From Nonomuraea indica (GTDB lineage Bacteria > Actinomycetota > Actinomycetes > Streptosporangiales > Streptosporangiaceae), in NCBI RefSeq assembly GCF_002850745.1, contig NZ_KZ559483.1, positions 1 through 64,000 on the forward strand: DNA of 64,000 bases, in the 5' to 3' direction. This document shows, one piece after another, positions 8,057 to 17,500 of the stretch; the first letter of the stretch is position 1; each line of letters begins with the position of its first letter. The notes below the pieces were generated by a model. The model saw only the letters and a program-made list of their open reading frames with translations. It had not been told where the DNA came from and did not search any database. A program made the translations under genes and the position numbers.

Positions 8057-9319
8057 CTACAGCCGCTCGATGCGTTCACCCTCGGCGAGCACGCCGCGGG
8101 TGTCGAGCACGAGCCTGGCCTTCGCCTCGACCATGTCCAGGTCGAACGCGGCGTGCTGCTGCAGCAGCAGCGTCACGTCGGCGCCGACCACGGCCTCGGC
8201 CAGGTCATCTTCACGTGGCACGGGTGTGCCGTCGACCGCCCACTCCTTGACGTACGGGTCGGCGAACGACAGGTCCGCGCCCAGTTCCAGCAGCGCACGC
8301 GCCACGGGGAGGGCCGGTGTCTCGCGTTCGTCGGCGATGTCTGGTTTGTAGGTGACGCCGAGCATAACCACTTTGGCGCCGTTCACGGCCTTCTTATGCC
8401 GGTTCAGCAGTCGCTGGACGCGGGCCACCACGTAGGACGGCATCCGCTCGTTGATCTCCTGGGCCAGCTCCACGAACCGGAACGGGTAGCCGAGCTTGCG
8501 CACCGTGTACGACAGGTACGACGGGTCGACGGGGATGCAGTGCCCGCCGACGCCCGGACCGGGCAGGAACTTCTGGAAGCCGAACGGCTTGGTGGCCGCG
8601 GCCTCGATCGACTCCCACAGGTTGATCCCCAGCTCGTCGCAGAAGATCGCCATCTCGTTGACGAGGGCGATGTTGACGTGCCGGTAGGTGTTCTCCAGGA
8701 GCTTGGCCATCTCGGCCTCGCGGGTGCCGCTGACGGGCACGACCTGCTCGATGAACTGCCCGTAGAAGGCGGTCGCCCGGTCGCGGCAGGTCATGGTGTA
8801 GCCGCCGACGACCTTGGGCGTGTTGCGCAGGCCGAACTTGGGGTTGCCCGGGTCGATGCGCTCGGGCGAGAAGGCGAGGTGGAAGTCCTCACCGGCGGTC
8901 AGGCCGGAGGTCTCCAGCAGCGGCCGGGCCACCTCGTCGGTGGTGCCGGGCCAGGTGGTGGACTCCAGCACGACGAGCGTGCCCCGGCTGAGGTTGCGGG
9001 CGACGCTCTTGGTGGCGCCCTCGACCGCGGACAGGTCCGGGCGGTGGTCCTCGTCGAGCGGGGTGGGCACGCAGATGACGATCGTGTTGCTCCGGGACAG
9101 CACGGACTCGTCGAGCGTGGCGCTGAAGCCGCTGGCCAGCATGTGCTCGAGGTCGGCGTCGGACAGGTCATCAATGTAGGACTGCCCGGCGTTGAGCGCC
9201 TCGACCTTCGCGGGGTCGACGTCCACGCCGACGACCTTCAGTCCGGCGGCCACCGCCTCCTTGGCGAGCGGCATGCCGACGTACCCCAGGCCGATGACAG
9301 CCAAGTCGATTGCTGTCAC
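8057..9319 (-). CDS. wecC: UDP-N-acetyl-D-mannosamine dehydrogenase
   Basis: This 420-aa nucleotide-sugar dehydrogenase oxidises UDP-ManNAc to UDP-ManNAcA with two NAD+. It shows the Rossmann motif DLAVIGLGYVGMPLAKE, the LESTTWPGTTDEV segment, the catalytic-Cys region FLPGPGVGGHCIPVDP, and the C-terminal VMLGVTYKPDIADERETPA. wecB, which makes its substrate, lies divergently at 11174, so the specific WecC assignment is supported over UDP-Glc dehydrogenase. The GTG at 9319 is chosen because AAAGG lies 7 nt upstream and homologues begin close to the Rossmann motif. Confidence 0.85.
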   Translation of the reverse strand: MTAIDLAVIGLGYVGMPLAKEAVAAGLKVVGVDVDPAKVEALNAGQSYIDDLSDADLEHMLASGFSATLDESVLSRSNTIVICVPTPLDEDHRPDLSAVEGATKSVARNLSRGTLVVLESTTWPGTTDEVARPLLETSGLTAGEDFHLAFSPERIDPGNPKFGLRNTPKVVGGYTMTCRDRATAFYGQFIEQVVPVSGTREAEMAKLLENTYRHVNIALVNEMAIFCDELGINLWESIEAAATKPFGFQKFLPGPGVGGHCIPVDPSYLSYTVRKLGYPFRFVELAQEINERMPSYVVARVQRLLNRHKKAVNGAKVVMLGVTYKPDIADERETPALPVARALLELGADLSFADPYVKEWAVDGTPVPREDDLAEAVVGADVTLLLQQHAAFDLDMVEAKARLVLDTRGVLAEGERIERL

Positions 9320-9434
9320 AGGAGTGCCTTTGAAACCGGGAAACAACACTTCATGGTCGCAAAGGTTATCTCAAGTCCACCTAGCTCACGCCTAATGCGC
9401 CCGAACCCGTCGCAACAGACAGACATCAGCATGG

Positions 9435-11117
9435 TCATCGTTCGGTAAGACTCTGGTAGAGCGACCGATAGGTCTGAGCGACGCGACTCCAGGTGCGCTT
9501 GGCCGCGACCTCGGCCCGGCCCGCCTCGCCCATCTCGGCGCGCCTGGCGGGGTCGTCGCGGAGCCCGGCGATGGCCTTGGCGAGCTCCGCCGGGTCGCCC
9601 GGCGGAACCAGCAGCCCGGCGCCGTCGGAGCCGACCAGCTCCGACAGGGCGGGCAGGTCGCTGAGCACGACGGGCTTGCCGAGCGCCATCGCCTCGACCG
9701 GCTTGAGCGGCGTGACGAGCCGGCACACGCGCAGGTCCTCACGGGGGCAGGCGAAGATGTCGATCGCCTCCTGCGCCTGCAGGGCCTCGTCGGGGCCGAC
9801 CCGGCCCGGCAGGATCGCGCTGGTCAGCGAGAGCTCCTCGACGAGCTCCAGCAGGTTGGCCCGCTCGTTGCCGTCGCCCACGATGAGCACCCGCACCGGC
9901 GCGCCCTGGTCGCGCAGCAGCGCCGCGGCCCGCAGCAGGGTCGCGAAGCCCTCGTAGGCCACGATGCTGGAGACCGAGCCCACCACGATCTCGTCGTCGC
10001 CGATGCCCATGGCCCGCCGGAAGGACGCGCCGTCGTAGCTGGCCGACAGCAGCGTGTCGTCCACCGCGTTCGGCGCCAGGAAGATCCGCTCGCGCGGGAC
10101 GCCGCGCTCGACGATCTCCGCGGCCATCGTCTCGGCCAGCGTGACGACCGCGTCGGCCTCGCGCATGAGGAACGCCTCGCGCTCACGCTGGAGCACATGC
10201 CGCTCGCTGCCCACCCGGACGGGGTCGCGCGAGGCCCAGGTCTCCTCCAGGAAGCCGCGCACCTCGTAGACGTACGGGGTGCCGGTCCGGTCGCGCACGG
10301 CGTGGGCCACGGAGCCGTTGCGGTGGTCGGTGGCCGCGTGCAGCACCTGGGGCCGCAGCTCGGCGACCAGCTCGGTGACCGCGTCGGCGCCCTTGACCAT
10401 GCGCCCGCGCATCTCGAACGGCATCTCGCCGAGGCCCTCCGGCAGCAGCCGGTGGTAGGGGATGCCGTCGATCTCCTCGTACGGCGTGACGTCCGCGAAG
10501 CCCTGGAACAGCGGCCAGCCCCAGCTCGTCACCACGTGCGGGTCGAGCCCTGCGGCCTTCTGGGCGGTGACGATGCGATGGGTGCGGACCGTGTAGCCGG
10601 CCTGCGTGTACGGCAGCGCGTTGGTGACGCAGTGCAGCACCCGGCCCGGAACCCGCTCGCCGACGGCCGTCTTCGGGCCCGGCGGGATGGGGTCGGGGCT
10701 GATCGCGGCCAGCTCGCCCCGGTAGTAGGCGGCCCGGCGCTTGACGAACGGGTACTTGGTGTGCGCTTCCAGCACCTGGGCGGCCATGGTGACCCGGCCC
10801 TCGTTCCAGTGCACCTTGGCCTCGTTCCACGGCGCCCTGATCACCCGCATGCCGAACTTGCGCACCGCGCGGCGGGCGCGTCGGGCGGCCGGCCAGGCGA
10901 CCCGGCCGACGACCGGCCGCAGCCGCGGCGGCAGGGCTTCGGCGGCTGCCTGCGCGACCCGTACGGGATCGGACTTCACCTTGGTGTAGACGACCCGGGA
11001 GACGAGGACCGGGTGCTGGACGAAGCCCTTCAGCAGCCCGCCGACCCCCGCTCGGGCGGTCTTGGCGGAAACCTGGGAGGAATGGGAGGAGTCTGGACGA
11101 CTGGCGTCGTTTACCAC
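9435..11117 (-). CDS. Family 4 glycosyltransferase with N-terminal extension
   Basis: This protein is 560 aa from the GTG at 11117. Residues 1 to about 160 are a basic, helical extension not seen in ordinary GT4 enzymes. A GT-B core follows: VLHCVTNALPYTQAGYTVRTH, VGSVSSIVAYEGFATLLRA, and a donor site around LKPVEAMALGKPVVLSDLPA. The extension may attach the enzyme to the membrane or to partner enzymes. The gene heads the minus-strand unit and its start is 57 bp from the divergent wecB start, so both promoters share this gap. The start is uncertain; longer frames run upstream to 11252. Confidence 0.75.
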   Translation of the reverse strand: MVNDASRPDSSHSSQVSAKTARAGVGGLLKGFVQHPVLVSRVVYTKVKSDPVRVAQAAAEALPPRLRPVVGRVAWPAARRARRAVRKFGMRVIRAPWNEAKVHWNEGRVTMAAQVLEAHTKYPFVKRRAAYYRGELAAISPDPIPPGPKTAVGERVPGRVLHCVTNALPYTQAGYTVRTHRIVTAQKAAGLDPHVVTSWGWPLFQGFADVTPYEEIDGIPYHRLLPEGLGEMPFEMRGRMVKGADAVTELVAELRPQVLHAATDHRNGSVAHAVRDRTGTPYVYEVRGFLEETWASRDPVRVGSERHVLQREREAFLMREADAVVTLAETMAAEIVERGVPRERIFLAPNAVDDTLLSASYDGASFRRAMGIGDDEIVVGSVSSIVAYEGFATLLRAAALLRDQGAPVRVLIVGDGNERANLLELVEELSLTSAILPGRVGPDEALQAQEAIDIFACPREDLRVCRLVTPLKPVEAMALGKPVVLSDLPALSELVGSDGAGLLVPPGDPAELAKAIAGLRDDPARRAEMGEAGRAEVAAKRTWSRVAQTYRSLYQSLTER

Positions 11118-11173
11118 GCGGTGACCGTACCATAGGCAGCGTTTTTCCCCTTCCGCTATGAAAGGCGAGGTCA

Positions 11174-12304
11174 ATGAGGGAGAACCCCCTGGTCCTGCAC
11201 GTTCTGGGCGCTCGGCCCAATTTCGTGAAAGCGGCCCCGGTGGTGCGAGCACTCGGCGAGCTCGGCATGCGGCAGGGCATCATCCACACCGGTCAGCACT
11301 ACGACGCGCTGATGTCCGACGTGTTCTTCGCCGACCTCGGCCTGCCGGAGCCGGTGGCCAACCTCGGCGTCGGCTCGGGCACGCACGCCAGGCAGACCGC
11401 GGCCCTGCTCGTCGGCCTGGAGGAGGTCGTGCTGGAGCAGGCCCCCGACCTGGTGGTGGTGTACGGCGACGTCAACTCCACGCTGGCCGCGATCCTCGTC
11501 TGCGCCAAGCTGGGCGTGCCGACGGCGCACGTGGAGGCGGGGCTGCGCTCGTTCGACCGGGGAATGCCCGAAGAGGTCAACCGGATCGTCACCGACTCGC
11601 TGTCCGACCTGCTGTTCGCCACCTCCCCCGACGCCCTGTCGCACCTGGCGGCCGAGGGCGTGCCCGCGGCCAAGGTGCACCTGGTGGGCAACCCGATGAT
11701 CGACAGCCTGTTCGCGGCCCTGCCGTCGCTCGACCCGGCCCCCGTCGTGGAGCGGCTCGGCCTGCCGGAGCGCTACGCCGTGGCGACGCTGCACCGGCCG
11801 GCGAACGTCGACACCCCCGAGGCGGCGCGGGAGCTGGTCTCGGCCGTGCTGGAGGTCTCGCGGCAGGTGCCGCTCGTGGTGCCGATCCACCCGAGGGGGC
11901 GCACCCGCCTGGCGGAGGCCGGACTGGTGGACGGCCCGTCGGTGAAGGTCGTCGACCCGCTCGGTTACGTCGACTTCCTGTCCCTGGTCCGGGGCGCGGC
12001 GCTGGTCGTCACCGACTCGGGCGGCGTCCAGGAGGAGACGACCATGCTGGGCGTGCCGTGCCTGACCGTGCGGCCCAACACCGAGCGGCCCGTCACGATC
12101 ACCCACGGCACCAACCGCCTGGTCACCCCGGCGCTGCTGCCGGCCGCGGCGGGCAAGGCGCTGGCCGACGGCGCCGCGACGCCTTCGGGTGAGCTGCCGC
12201 CGCTGTGGGACGGCGCCGCCGGTCCCCGGATCGCCCGGGTGATCGCCGCCTGGCTGAAGGGTGACAACCTGTCGCCCGCGTCCCAGGGCACCCGTTCCGA
12301 ATAA
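11174..12304 (+). CDS. wecB: UDP-N-acetylglucosamine 2-epimerase
   Basis: This 376-aa non-hydrolysing epimerase interconverts UDP-GlcNAc and UDP-ManNAc, the substrate of WecC. Hallmarks are LGARPNFVKAAPVVRAL, GQHYDALMSDVFF, HVEAGLRSFDRGMPEEVNR, NPMIDSL, and VTDSGGVQEETTMLGVPCL with RPNTERPVT. The length is normal for the family. The ATG follows GGCGAGG by 3-4 nt. It is the first gene of a plus-strand pair with the 678-aa glycosyltransferase, opposite the wecC operon. Together they supply UDP-ManNAcA for a surface glycan. Confidence 0.9.
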   Translation: MRENPLVLHVLGARPNFVKAAPVVRALGELGMRQGIIHTGQHYDALMSDVFFADLGLPEPVANLGVGSGTHARQTAALLVGLEEVVLEQAPDLVVVYGDVNSTLAAILVCAKLGVPTAHVEAGLRSFDRGMPEEVNRIVTDSLSDLLFATSPDALSHLAAEGVPAAKVHLVGNPMIDSLFAALPSLDPAPVVERLGLPERYAVATLHRPANVDTPEAARELVSAVLEVSRQVPLVVPIHPRGRTRLAEAGLVDGPSVKVVDPLGYVDFLSLVRGAALVVTDSGGVQEETTMLGVPCLTVRPNTERPVTITHGTNRLVTPALLPAAAGKALADGAATPSGELPPLWDGAAGPRIARVIAAWLKGDNLSPASQGTRSE

Positions 12305-12373
12305 CTCCCCCATTTCGTACGGCCTCCCCCGTAACATGACATACCTCCGCTAAGCGATAGGGCGCGCATCACC

Positions 12374-14410
12374 ATGGCCGAAACCCCCGAAGAACCCACC
12401 TACCAGCGGCTCGGCCCGGTCAACTGGCTCCCCGAGGAGCGCAAGGTCGTCGAGCGGTACGAGGCGGAGCTCAGGGAGCTGCGGCGGCGGCTGGAGATCG
12501 CCGAAGCCAGGGCCGCCTACGCCGCCTGGAAGCTGGAGGCCACCCAGGCCAAGCGGACCGTCAAGCTGGGCGAGGCCCTCGGGACCAAGAAGCCCGGCAA
12601 GGTGCTGGAGGCCGTCCGGTCCAGGGACCGGGCGCCCAAGCCGCCCAGGCCGGTCACCGAGGCCATCGAGGCGGCCAACAACCGGCCGCCGCTGGTCGAG
12701 GTGCCCGCGGTGAAGTGGCCGGCCGGGCCGGTCAACCGGCCGGACCTGCGAGTGGCCGTGATCCTCGACGACTTCTCCCGGATGGCGTTCCGCTACGAGT
12801 GGGACCAGATCGAGTTCGGGTTGAAGGACTGGCCGGAGATCTTCGCCGAGAAGCGGCCCGACCTGCTGTTCTGCGAGTCGGCCTGGCACGGCAACCAGGG
12901 CCGCTGGCGCTACCAGATGACCGGCACCAACGCCCCCAAGGAGCCGCTCCGCGACCTGGTGGCCTGGTGCCGGGCGGAGGGCATCCCGACGGTCTTCTGG
13001 AACAAGGAGGACCCGCCGAACTTCGACTTCTTCATCGACACGGCCAAGCTCTTCGACTACGTCTTCACCTGCGACGGCGACATGCTGCCGAAGTACCGCG
13101 AGGTGCTCGGGCACGACCGGGTGGACGTGCTGCAGTTCGCCGCCCAGCCGCGCGTGCACAACCCGGTGCAGCGCAGGGAGGGCCGCCTGCACGACGTCGT
13201 CTTCGCGGGCATGTACTTCCGCGACAAGCACCCCGAGCGCCGCGAGCAGATGGAGGTCGTCCTCGACCCGATCCGCGAGCTGGGCCTGCACATCTTCGCC
13301 CGCAACGGCGAGGTGGACGAGAAGTACGCCTGGCCGGAGAAGTACCGCCCGCACATCGTCGGCGAGCTGCCCTACGACCAGATGCTGGCCGCCTACCGGA
13401 TGTACAAGGTCTTCCTCAACGTCAACTCGGTGCTCGACTCGCCGACCATGTGCGCGCGGCGCGTCTTCGAGCTGTCGGCCTGCTCGACCCCGGTCGTCTC
13501 CGGCTGGTCACGGGCCATCGAGGAGACCTTCGGCGAGCTGATCCCCATCGCCCGCGAGCCGGTCGAGTCGTACAACCAGGTGCTGCACCTGATCAACAGC
13601 CCCGAGCTGCGGGCCAGGATGGGCCACCTGGCGATGCGCGAGGTGTTCGACAAGCACCTGTTCTCCCACCGGGTGGACCAGATCCTGCAACTGCTCGGCC
13701 GGCCCGTGCAGCCGAGGTCGCGCTCGATCTCCGTGGTGCTGCCCACCAACCGGGCCTCCCAGATCGAGCACGCGATCTCCTCGGTCGCCAAGCAGATCCA
13801 CCGGCCGCTGCAGCTCGTCATGGTGCTGCACGGCCTCGACATCGACCCCGTCGTGGTGGCCGACAAGGCCCGCATGGCCGGCATCACGGACGTCGTCGTG
13901 CTGCCCGCCGCGCCCGAACTGTCGCTCGGCGCCTGCATGAACCTCGGCATCGCCGCCGCCGACGGAGAGCTGATCGCCAAGATGGACGACGACAACCTCT
14001 ACGGCGAGCACTACCTGTCGGACCTGGTGCGGGCCTTCGACTACACCGACGCCGAGCTGGTCGGCAAGGGCGCCCACTACTCCTACTTCGAGGGCAGCAA
14101 CACCACCATGCTCCGCCTGCCCGGCCTGGAGCACCGCTACTCGTTCCTGGTGCAGGGCGGCACGTTCCTCGGCACGGCCGGCATGTTCCGCTCGTACGGC
14201 TTCGCCGACATCACCCGCGGCGAGGACACCCACCTGGTCCGCCGGCTGAAGGAGGACGGCGTCAAGATCTACTCGGCGGACCGCTTCAACTTCGTCTACT
14301 GGCGCAGCGCCGACGCCAGCATGCACACCTGGCAGGCCGACCACATCAAGCTGACCCGCAACGCCCAGTTCTCCTTCGTGGGCCGCCCGGACGACCACGT
14401 GCTGATCTAG
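12374..14410 (+). CDS. Bifunctional CgeB-like/GT2 glycosyltransferase
   Basis: This 678-aa protein appears to carry two transferase modules. After a charged coiled coil (about 20-60), residues 120-440 resemble CgeB-type GT-B proteins (VFTCDGDMLPKYREVLG, VVFAGMYFRDKHPERREQM, ELSACSTPVVSGWS). Residues 455-678 are a GT2 (GT-A) domain with SISVVLPTNRASQIEHAIS, the metal-binding AKMDDDN and a RGEDTHLVRRL catalytic segment. It could add two sugars in sequence. It follows wecB by 69 bp and belongs to the same locus. A weak ATGACA/GATAGG promoter in the gap is possible. Confidence 0.8.
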   Translation: MAETPEEPTYQRLGPVNWLPEERKVVERYEAELRELRRRLEIAEARAAYAAWKLEATQAKRTVKLGEALGTKKPGKVLEAVRSRDRAPKPPRPVTEAIEAANNRPPLVEVPAVKWPAGPVNRPDLRVAVILDDFSRMAFRYEWDQIEFGLKDWPEIFAEKRPDLLFCESAWHGNQGRWRYQMTGTNAPKEPLRDLVAWCRAEGIPTVFWNKEDPPNFDFFIDTAKLFDYVFTCDGDMLPKYREVLGHDRVDVLQFAAQPRVHNPVQRREGRLHDVVFAGMYFRDKHPERREQMEVVLDPIRELGLHIFARNGEVDEKYAWPEKYRPHIVGELPYDQMLAAYRMYKVFLNVNSVLDSPTMCARRVFELSACSTPVVSGWSRAIEETFGELIPIAREPVESYNQVLHLINSPELRARMGHLAMREVFDKHLFSHRVDQILQLLGRPVQPRSRSISVVLPTNRASQIEHAISSVAKQIHRPLQLVMVLHGLDIDPVVVADKARMAGITDVVVLPAAPELSLGACMNLGIAAADGELIAKMDDDNLYGEHYLSDLVRAFDYTDAELVGKGAHYSYFEGSNTTMLRLPGLEHRYSFLVQGGTFLGTAGMFRSYGFADITRGEDTHLVRRLKEDGVKIYSADRFNFVYWRSADASMHTWQADHIKLTRNAQFSFVGRPDDHVLI

Positions 14411-14466
14411 GCCGCCGCCCGGACGTGACCCGCCAGCCGCGTGCCCAACCTCATGGGACAGAACAG

Positions 14467-15225
14467 CTAGCCGACGGCCTGGGCGAGCTTGCGGTCGGCG
14501 AGGCCGCCCAGCTCGTACAGGCCTGACGGCTCCACCTCGCGGCCCACCACCAGCAGGCTCATGACGACGGCGCCGCGCCGCAGCACGACGGTGCCCACCT
14601 GGGTGTCCTCCGCGCCGCCCGAGGCGGTCGTGAGGTAGGCGCGCGACTCGTCGCCGCGCCTGGGCATGTCCAGCTCGCGGGTGCGGTAGGTCACCTCGAC
14701 GCCGTTGACCCGCGCCGTGTAGGTGGCGCACCGCCGCGGCAGCGGCGCGGGGAACGCGGGTGACGGCAGCTCGACCAGCGCCTGGGTGATCGAGCCGGTG
14801 TCGGAGGCGTAGGCGACGACGGCGGCGGGCGCGCCGGCCAGCGCCGGCTGGGTGGCGTCGAGCTGGGCGGCGCCCGCGCACTCCGGGCGTTCCAGCTTGG
14901 CCTTCCTGGCGGCCTCCAGGCCCTGCCGGGTGGCCGCCAGGGCGCCGAACGCGCCTGTCTCGGGGCCGTGGACGACGCGCATGCCGCCGGGGGCGGGCAG
15001 CAGCGCGGCGCGCAGCCGCCCCGCCTCCGCCTGCGCGGTGGCCGACGTCGTGGCCGACGTCGTGGCCGACGTTGTGGCCGACGTTGTGGCCGACGCGGTG
15101 ACCGAGGCCGTGGCCCGCGCCGCCGGGGCCGCCTGCCCCGAGGAGCAGCCGGCCAGCAGGGTCATGCCGGCGCATACTCCGGAAAGGATCGCCGGGACGG
15201 ATTTCCGATTTCGTTCGTACGGCAT
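14467..15225 (-). CDS. Lipoprotein with TTSA repeat linker
   Basis: This 252-aa exported lipoprotein has a basic N-terminus, a hydrophobic stretch and the lipobox LLAGC (Cys about 27). A Thr/Ser/Ala linker of four-residue repeats at about 40-65 is encoded by a 12-bp tandem repeat. The remaining globular region has four Cys, two probably forming disulfides (PECAG, RRCATY), and resembles the sensor-like extracellular domains of actinobacterial lipoproteins. I do not recognise the family with confidence. The linker length may vary between strains. Confidence 0.75.
   Translation of the reverse strand: MPYERNRKSVPAILSGVCAGMTLLAGCSSGQAAPAARATASVTASATTSATTSATTSATTSATAQAEAGRLRAALLPAPGGMRVVHGPETGAFGALAATRQGLEAARKAKLERPECAGAAQLDATQPALAGAPAAVVAYASDTGSITQALVELPSPAFPAPLPRRCATYTARVNGVEVTYRTRELDMPRRGDESRAYLTTASGGAEDTQVGTVVLRRGAVVMSLLVVGREVEPSGLYELGGLADRKLAQAVG
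15038..15097. repeat. 12-bp tandem repeat inside the lipoprotein gene
   Basis: Five in-phase copies of GTGGCCGACGTC, with one- or two-base changes, encode the Thr/Ser/Ala linker on the minus strand. Being a multiple of three, copy-number change would keep the reading frame. Confidence 0.85.
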
Positions 15226-15278
15226 AGCGAGGAACGGTAGAGGAATCGGCCGGCGGGAGGCCGGGTAACGACGCTATT

Positions 15279-15292
15279 CGCGGAATTCCGCG
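15279..15292. promoter_or_regulatory. 14-bp perfect palindrome upstream of the lipoprotein and oxidoreductase genes
   Basis: CGCGGAATTCCGCG is a perfect palindrome flanked on both sides by CGCTAT (15272-15277 and 15291-15296). It lies in the relatively AT-richer gap between the divergent lipoprotein (start 15225) and oxidoreductase (start about 15442), a usual place for an operator. The rest of the 15226-15441 gap shows no other clear signal. Confidence 0.45.
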
Positions 15293-15441
15293 CTATCTCC
15301 TTCTTCTGGCTTTTGCGGCCGTACCCGCTTCCCCGCTGGTCAGAGGCGGCGAGGCCGGGGCGGCATTCCGGTCAACGCCCAAAAGGACATTCGCCGGAAC
15401 AGGCCGCGCAAAATGTTCGTCGAAGCGGTGCGCGGCGTACC

Positions 15442-17400
15442 ATGACAATTGCCCACGGCGCACAGGATCTCGGCATGGGCGACATCGACCCGCGCCACGC
15501 GCGCGACCTCGGGATGAGCCGGCCGATCACGCGCCGCGACTTCTTCGACGGCGTCGCGGTGGCCGCGATCGGCACGGTCGCCGCCACCGGTCACCCGGCC
15601 GGCGGGCGGCCGGCCCAGGAGCCCGGCGGCGACGCGTTCCCGCCGCGCCGCACCGGGCTGCGCGGCGACACGGCGGACTCGCTCGCCGTGCCGCACGCCC
15701 TGCGGGACGGCCGCTTCTGGGAGCACGCCGGCGACCCCGAACCGACCGGCGAGAGCTACGACCTCGTGGTGGTCGGCGGCGGCGTCAGCGGGGTGAGCGC
15801 CGCCTACGAGTGGCTGCGCCACGAGCCGCGGGCCCGCGTCCTCATCCTCGACAACCACGACGAGCTGGGCGGCCAGGCGCGGCGGACCGAGTTCCGGCCC
15901 CCGGGCCGCGGGGGCGCGCTGATCGGCCGGGCCGGGGCGCGGAGCCTCACGGCGCCCGCGATGTGGACGCCCGAGGGCAAGGACCTGCTGGCCCGGCTCG
16001 GCGTGACGGTGCGGAGGCTGCGCCGTCACGTGGACGAAGGGCTCCATCCGGGCCTCGGGATGCACGAGGGCGTGATGTGCGACCGCGAGACGTTCCCCGT
16101 GGAGGGCCTGCACCGCCTGGTCCCCGGCGTGCCGCCCGAGCGGTGGGTGAACCGGCTGCCGATCGCCGACGAGGCCCGGCGGGACCTGCTCGCGCTGCTC
16201 ACCGACCCGCCCGACTGGTGGCCGGGGCTGCCGGTCGAGGAGAAGGAGGAGCGGCTGGCCGGCCTGACGTACTCCGCCTTCCTGCTCGACGTGTGCGGGG
16301 CGCACCCGGACGTGGAACGGTTCCACCGGACCCTGCCGAGCGCCCGGTGGGGCTACGACACCAGGGCCTTCGGCGCCATCGACGCCTGGGCCTCCGGCTA
16401 TCCGGGCTTGCAGGGGCTGGGGCTGGACCCCGGCAAGCCCTCGCGGTTCTGCTCGCCGACCGTGAAGAAGGACTGGGGCGCCGCCGACGACGACGTCCCC
16501 TGCCTGCCCGAGGGGGTGCAGGCGCTGGTGCGGATGATGGTGGGCCGGATGATCCCCGGCTTCGCCACGGCCACGACCGTGGACGGCGTCACCACGGCCG
16601 GCTACGACTACGGGCGGCTCGACGCGCCGGGCAACCGGGTGCGGTTCCGGCTGTCGAGCCCGGTGGTGTCGGTGCGCAACGACGGCGACCCCGACAGCGC
16701 CACCTCGGCCACGGTCGGCTACTTCGACGGGCACCGCGTCCGCACGGTCACCGCCGGGGCCGTGGTCATGGCCTGCTGGTCCGCGGTGGTCCCGCACGTG
16801 GTCGGCGGTCTGCCCGACGCGCAGCGGACGGCCCTCGCCGAGGCGGTCAAGATCCCGCTGCTGGAGGCGACGGTGCAGGTGCGCCACTGGCGGGCCTGGC
16901 GTCGCGCCGGGGTGCACCGGGTGCGCTGGACCGGCGCCTACTGGTGCCTGACCGAGCTCGACCGGCCGGTGGGCGCGCCCGGCTACGACCATCCCCGTGA
17001 CCCCGGCGAGCCGGCCACCGTCCACCTGGTCGCCGCGCCGTGCCGGTCGGAGCTGGGCCCGGCCGGGGGCGCCGCCGCCGGGCGGCGGGCGCTGCTCAGG
17101 ACCCCGTACGACCATCTGGAGTACACGATCCGCGACCAGCTCGCCCGGCTGCTCGGGCCGGGCGGCTTCGACCCGGCCGCCGACATCGAGGGCGTCACCG
17201 TGCACCGGTGGGGGCACGGGTACGCGCCCGAGTACTGCCGGCCGTGGCACGGCTTCTACCCCGACGGCCCGTTCCCGGCCGACACCGCCCGGCGGCGCCT
17301 CGGGCGCGTCGCCATCGCCGGCGCCGACTCGGTGCCGGCCGCCCGCGCCGACGCCGCCGTCACCGCCGCCTACCGCGCGGTGGCGGAACTCCTGGCGTGA
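15442..17400 (+). CDS. FAD-dependent oxidoreductase, spermidine dehydrogenase-like
   Basis: The protein is 652 aa from the ATG at 15442. A twin-arginine motif (ITRRDFFDG) followed by a hydrophobic run suggests Tat export. An FAD Rossmann motif, YDLVVVGGGVSGVSAAYEW, is followed by a large amine-oxidase-like body ending in VHRWGHGYAPEY and VAIAGADSVPAA. The overall pattern matches the SpdH-type spermidine dehydrogenases, including TAPAMWTPEGKDLLARLGV; substrate specificity is not proven. The start is uncertain: ATG 15475 would put the Tat motif closer to the N-terminus. It stands alone between a divergent lipoprotein gene and a convergent SDR gene. Confidence 0.7.
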   Translation: MTIAHGAQDLGMGDIDPRHARDLGMSRPITRRDFFDGVAVAAIGTVAATGHPAGGRPAQEPGGDAFPPRRTGLRGDTADSLAVPHALRDGRFWEHAGDPEPTGESYDLVVVGGGVSGVSAAYEWLRHEPRARVLILDNHDELGGQARRTEFRPPGRGGALIGRAGARSLTAPAMWTPEGKDLLARLGVTVRRLRRHVDEGLHPGLGMHEGVMCDRETFPVEGLHRLVPGVPPERWVNRLPIADEARRDLLALLTDPPDWWPGLPVEEKEERLAGLTYSAFLLDVCGAHPDVERFHRTLPSARWGYDTRAFGAIDAWASGYPGLQGLGLDPGKPSRFCSPTVKKDWGAADDDVPCLPEGVQALVRMMVGRMIPGFATATTVDGVTTAGYDYGRLDAPGNRVRFRLSSPVVSVRNDGDPDSATSATVGYFDGHRVRTVTAGAVVMACWSAVVPHVVGGLPDAQRTALAEAVKIPLLEATVQVRHWRAWRRAGVHRVRWTGAYWCLTELDRPVGAPGYDHPRDPGEPATVHLVAAPCRSELGPAGGAAAGRRALLRTPYDHLEYTIRDQLARLLGPGGFDPAADIEGVTVHRWGHGYAPEYCRPWHGFYPDGPFPADTARRRLGRVAIAGADSVPAARADAAVTAAYRAVAELLA

Positions 17401-17500
17401 AGCGCCCCGGGGGTCAGATGGCCCCTGGTATGAGCGCTCCCGGCAGGAGGGTCCCCCGGGCTTGAGGGCCCCCGGCGCCGCGCTCCTGACGGCCGTGGGG

